From positions 1-6,916 of the forward strand of contig CAZZIZ010000179.1 of NCBI GenBank assembly GCA_964654535.1: 6,916 nt of DNA, given 5' to 3'. Below the pieces are notes generated by a model. It saw only the letters and a program-made list of their open reading frames with translations, made no database searches and was not told where the DNA came from. Shown here piece after piece: positions 5,993 through 6,916 of this stretch. How positions within the stretch are numbered: the first letter of the stretch is position 1; every line of letters begins with the position of its first letter. This stretch comes from CAZZIZ01 sp964654535. Its GTDB lineage: Bacteria > Bacteroidota > Bacteroidia > Chitinophagales > UBA2359. The translations under genes were made by a program, and so were the position numbers.

Positions 5993-6862
5993 ATGAAAAG
6001 AATAATTGTTTTAGTCATTTTTCTGGGCCTTGCATTGAGCGCACAAGCACAAGCACCGAACAGAATTGGTTTCGATGCAGTTGTACGCGACAGTCTTGGG
6101 ATACCAATTAGCAATCAATTGATGACCATTAGGCTGCAGGTAAACGACAAGACTACCTCCGAACCAGTTTTTGTAGTGACCGATCAGAGCAATGTAATGA
6201 CCAATGAACTAGGGGCATTCGATGATTTAGTCGTTTCTGAATTGCTGAGTCAACTCAATTGGGGCTCAGGCGATTTATGGATACGCGTAGAAGCAGCGCC
6301 CAACGGTGATGGTGATTTTATATTGATAGCCGAATTTCCAATTTATGCGGTGCCCTACGCCTACTCTGCTGGTGGTGCATTAAATGTTCCAAGCGCAGCT
6401 GCAGGAGCACCGGGACCGACAGGACCACCTGGCCCAACGGGTCTTTCCCAACAAGGACCGCCGGGTGCGCCGGGCGTGATAGGTGCGACAGGACCAGAAG
6501 GTCCCTTCGGACCAATAGGAATTACTGGCCCAACTGGTAGCATTGGTCCTACGTCAGGATCGGGAACCACGGTCGGTCCAACCGGACCACAAGGACCAAT
6601 AGGCGAACAGGGGCTTCAAGGTGCGCAAGGTCAACAAGGCACCATGGGACCTGCAGGTGTTGAAGGATTTAATGGAAACGCTGGAGCAATTGGCGGGCAA
6701 GGATTCGCTGATCCTGCTTGGGGTTTTATACAAACCATTAATCCCATAAGCGTAAACCCTGAAGCGCGCATTATCATGCGTTCACCCGATGGGAACTGTT
6801 GGGAGTTATTTATAAATCAGTTCGGACAGGTGGATACGGTTTCGACGGATTGTCCGATGTAG
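5993..6862 (+). CDS. Secreted collagen-like protein (second of pair)
   Basis: This 289-residue protein is a diverged paralogue of the first gene of the operon. The signal peptide is residues 1-20 (ending SAQAQ). The N-domain at 21-128 shares landmarks with its partner: IGFDAVVRDSLG against INYQAVALDDAG, NQ shortly after, a central GAF, NWGS, and AVPYAYSA at the end. The Gly-X-Y tract runs from about 138 to 236; it is broken at GLSQQ (150-154) and in a Ser/Thr-rich patch (185-194, with TSGSGTTV), and its second half changes from Pro-rich to Gln/Ala-rich triplets (EQGLQGAQGQQG). The C-terminal mini-domain IIMRSPDGNCWEL...TDCPM matches the partner's, including two Cys residues 18 positions apart. 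A trimeric extracellular stalk is the likely form; heterotrimers with the partner are possible. It starts four bases after the preceding gene's stop. No clear terminator is visible; a repeat element begins nine bases after its stop. Confidence 0.85.
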   Translation: MKRIIVLVIFLGLALSAQAQAPNRIGFDAVVRDSLGIPISNQLMTIRLQVNDKTTSEPVFVVTDQSNVMTNELGAFDDLVVSELLSQLNWGSGDLWIRVEAAPNGDGDFILIAEFPIYAVPYAYSAGGALNVPSAAAGAPGPTGPPGPTGLSQQGPPGAPGVIGATGPEGPFGPIGITGPTGSIGPTSGSGTTVGPTGPQGPIGEQGLQGAQGQQGTMGPAGVEGFNGNAGAIGGQGFADPAWGFIQTINPISVNPEARIIMRSPDGNCWELFINQFGQVDTVSTDCPM

Positions 6863-6870
6863 TTAAATAA

Positions 6871-6916
6871 ATTGGGCGTGCCCCCAAATCTCTCTGTCCA
6901 GCTTGTTGGTCAGGGG
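6871..6916 (+). repeat. Structured intergenic repeat element (copy 2), cut by window end
   Basis: ATTGGGCGTGCCCCCAAA (6871-6888) matches the opening of copy 1 (ATTGGGCGTGCCCCAAA on the - strand from 1740), with one extra C. It is followed by a different hairpin: CTGTCCA (6894-6900) with TGGTCAG (6907-6913), one T/T mismatch, inside C-rich (6881-6885) and G-rich (6913-6916) ends. So the frame is conserved while the hairpin sequence differs. As with copy 1, it follows a gene in the same relative orientation. Confidence 0.65.

Noticed and set aside
6361..6570. 69-codon - strand Gly-Pro-rich frame
   Set aside because: It has the same antisense artefact as the first collagen gene.
4556..6862. Phage tail-fibre origin of the collagen-like genes
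   Set aside because: Both proteins have clear signal peptides and Bacteroidota-type N-domains, and there are no phage structural or lysis genes nearby.

Overview
The window looks like chromosomal DNA of a Bacteroidota bacterium. The signs are: exported proteins with the Bacteroidota N-terminal domain that ends in a VPYA motif before a collagen tract; a protein whose C-terminus resembles a type IX secretion (T9SS) sorting domain; A-rich leaders instead of clear Shine-Dalgarno sites; and an intergenic repeat framed by GGGCGTGCCCC and ATCCCTCACGCAGG that I associate from memory with this phylum. A finer taxonomic assignment is not supported.

Layout. (1) Positions 1-624, + strand: the C-terminal part of a polytopic membrane protein, probably a glycosyltransferase-like protein, cut by the window edge. 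It converges on (2) 688-1329, - strand, a small outer-membrane beta-barrel-like protein; a hairpin at 634-659 separates them. (3) 1330-1548: the leader region of that barrel gene, with a terminator-like hairpin and AT-rich palindromes. (4) 1549-1740: a structured non-coding repeat with three hairpins. (5) 1832-2002, - strand: a 56-residue two-helix membrane protein gene, easy to miss, lying 11 bases after (6) 2014-4311, - strand, an acyl-CoA oxidase/dehydrogenase-type enzyme with an extra TerB-like N-terminal domain. (7) 4312-4555: a divergent promoter region. (8) 4556-6862, + strand: a tight three-gene operon encoding a secreted collagen-like protein, a secreted protein with a degenerate T9SS-type tail, and a second collagen-like protein of the same length as the first. 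(9) 6871-6916: the start of a second copy of the repeat, cut by the window end.

How they fit. The - strand pair (fatty acyl-CoA oxidation enzyme plus small membrane protein) is probably co-transcribed and followed by the repeat. The + strand operon probably makes an exported surface or extracellular fibre: two paralogues with a shared N-domain, a Gly-X-Y stalk and a C-terminal mini-domain with an identically spaced cysteine pair, made together with a T9SS-like partner. Both repeat copies sit directly 3' of a gene or operon and in the same orientation relative to it. The most interesting items are the collagen operon, the repeat pair and the unlisted small gene.
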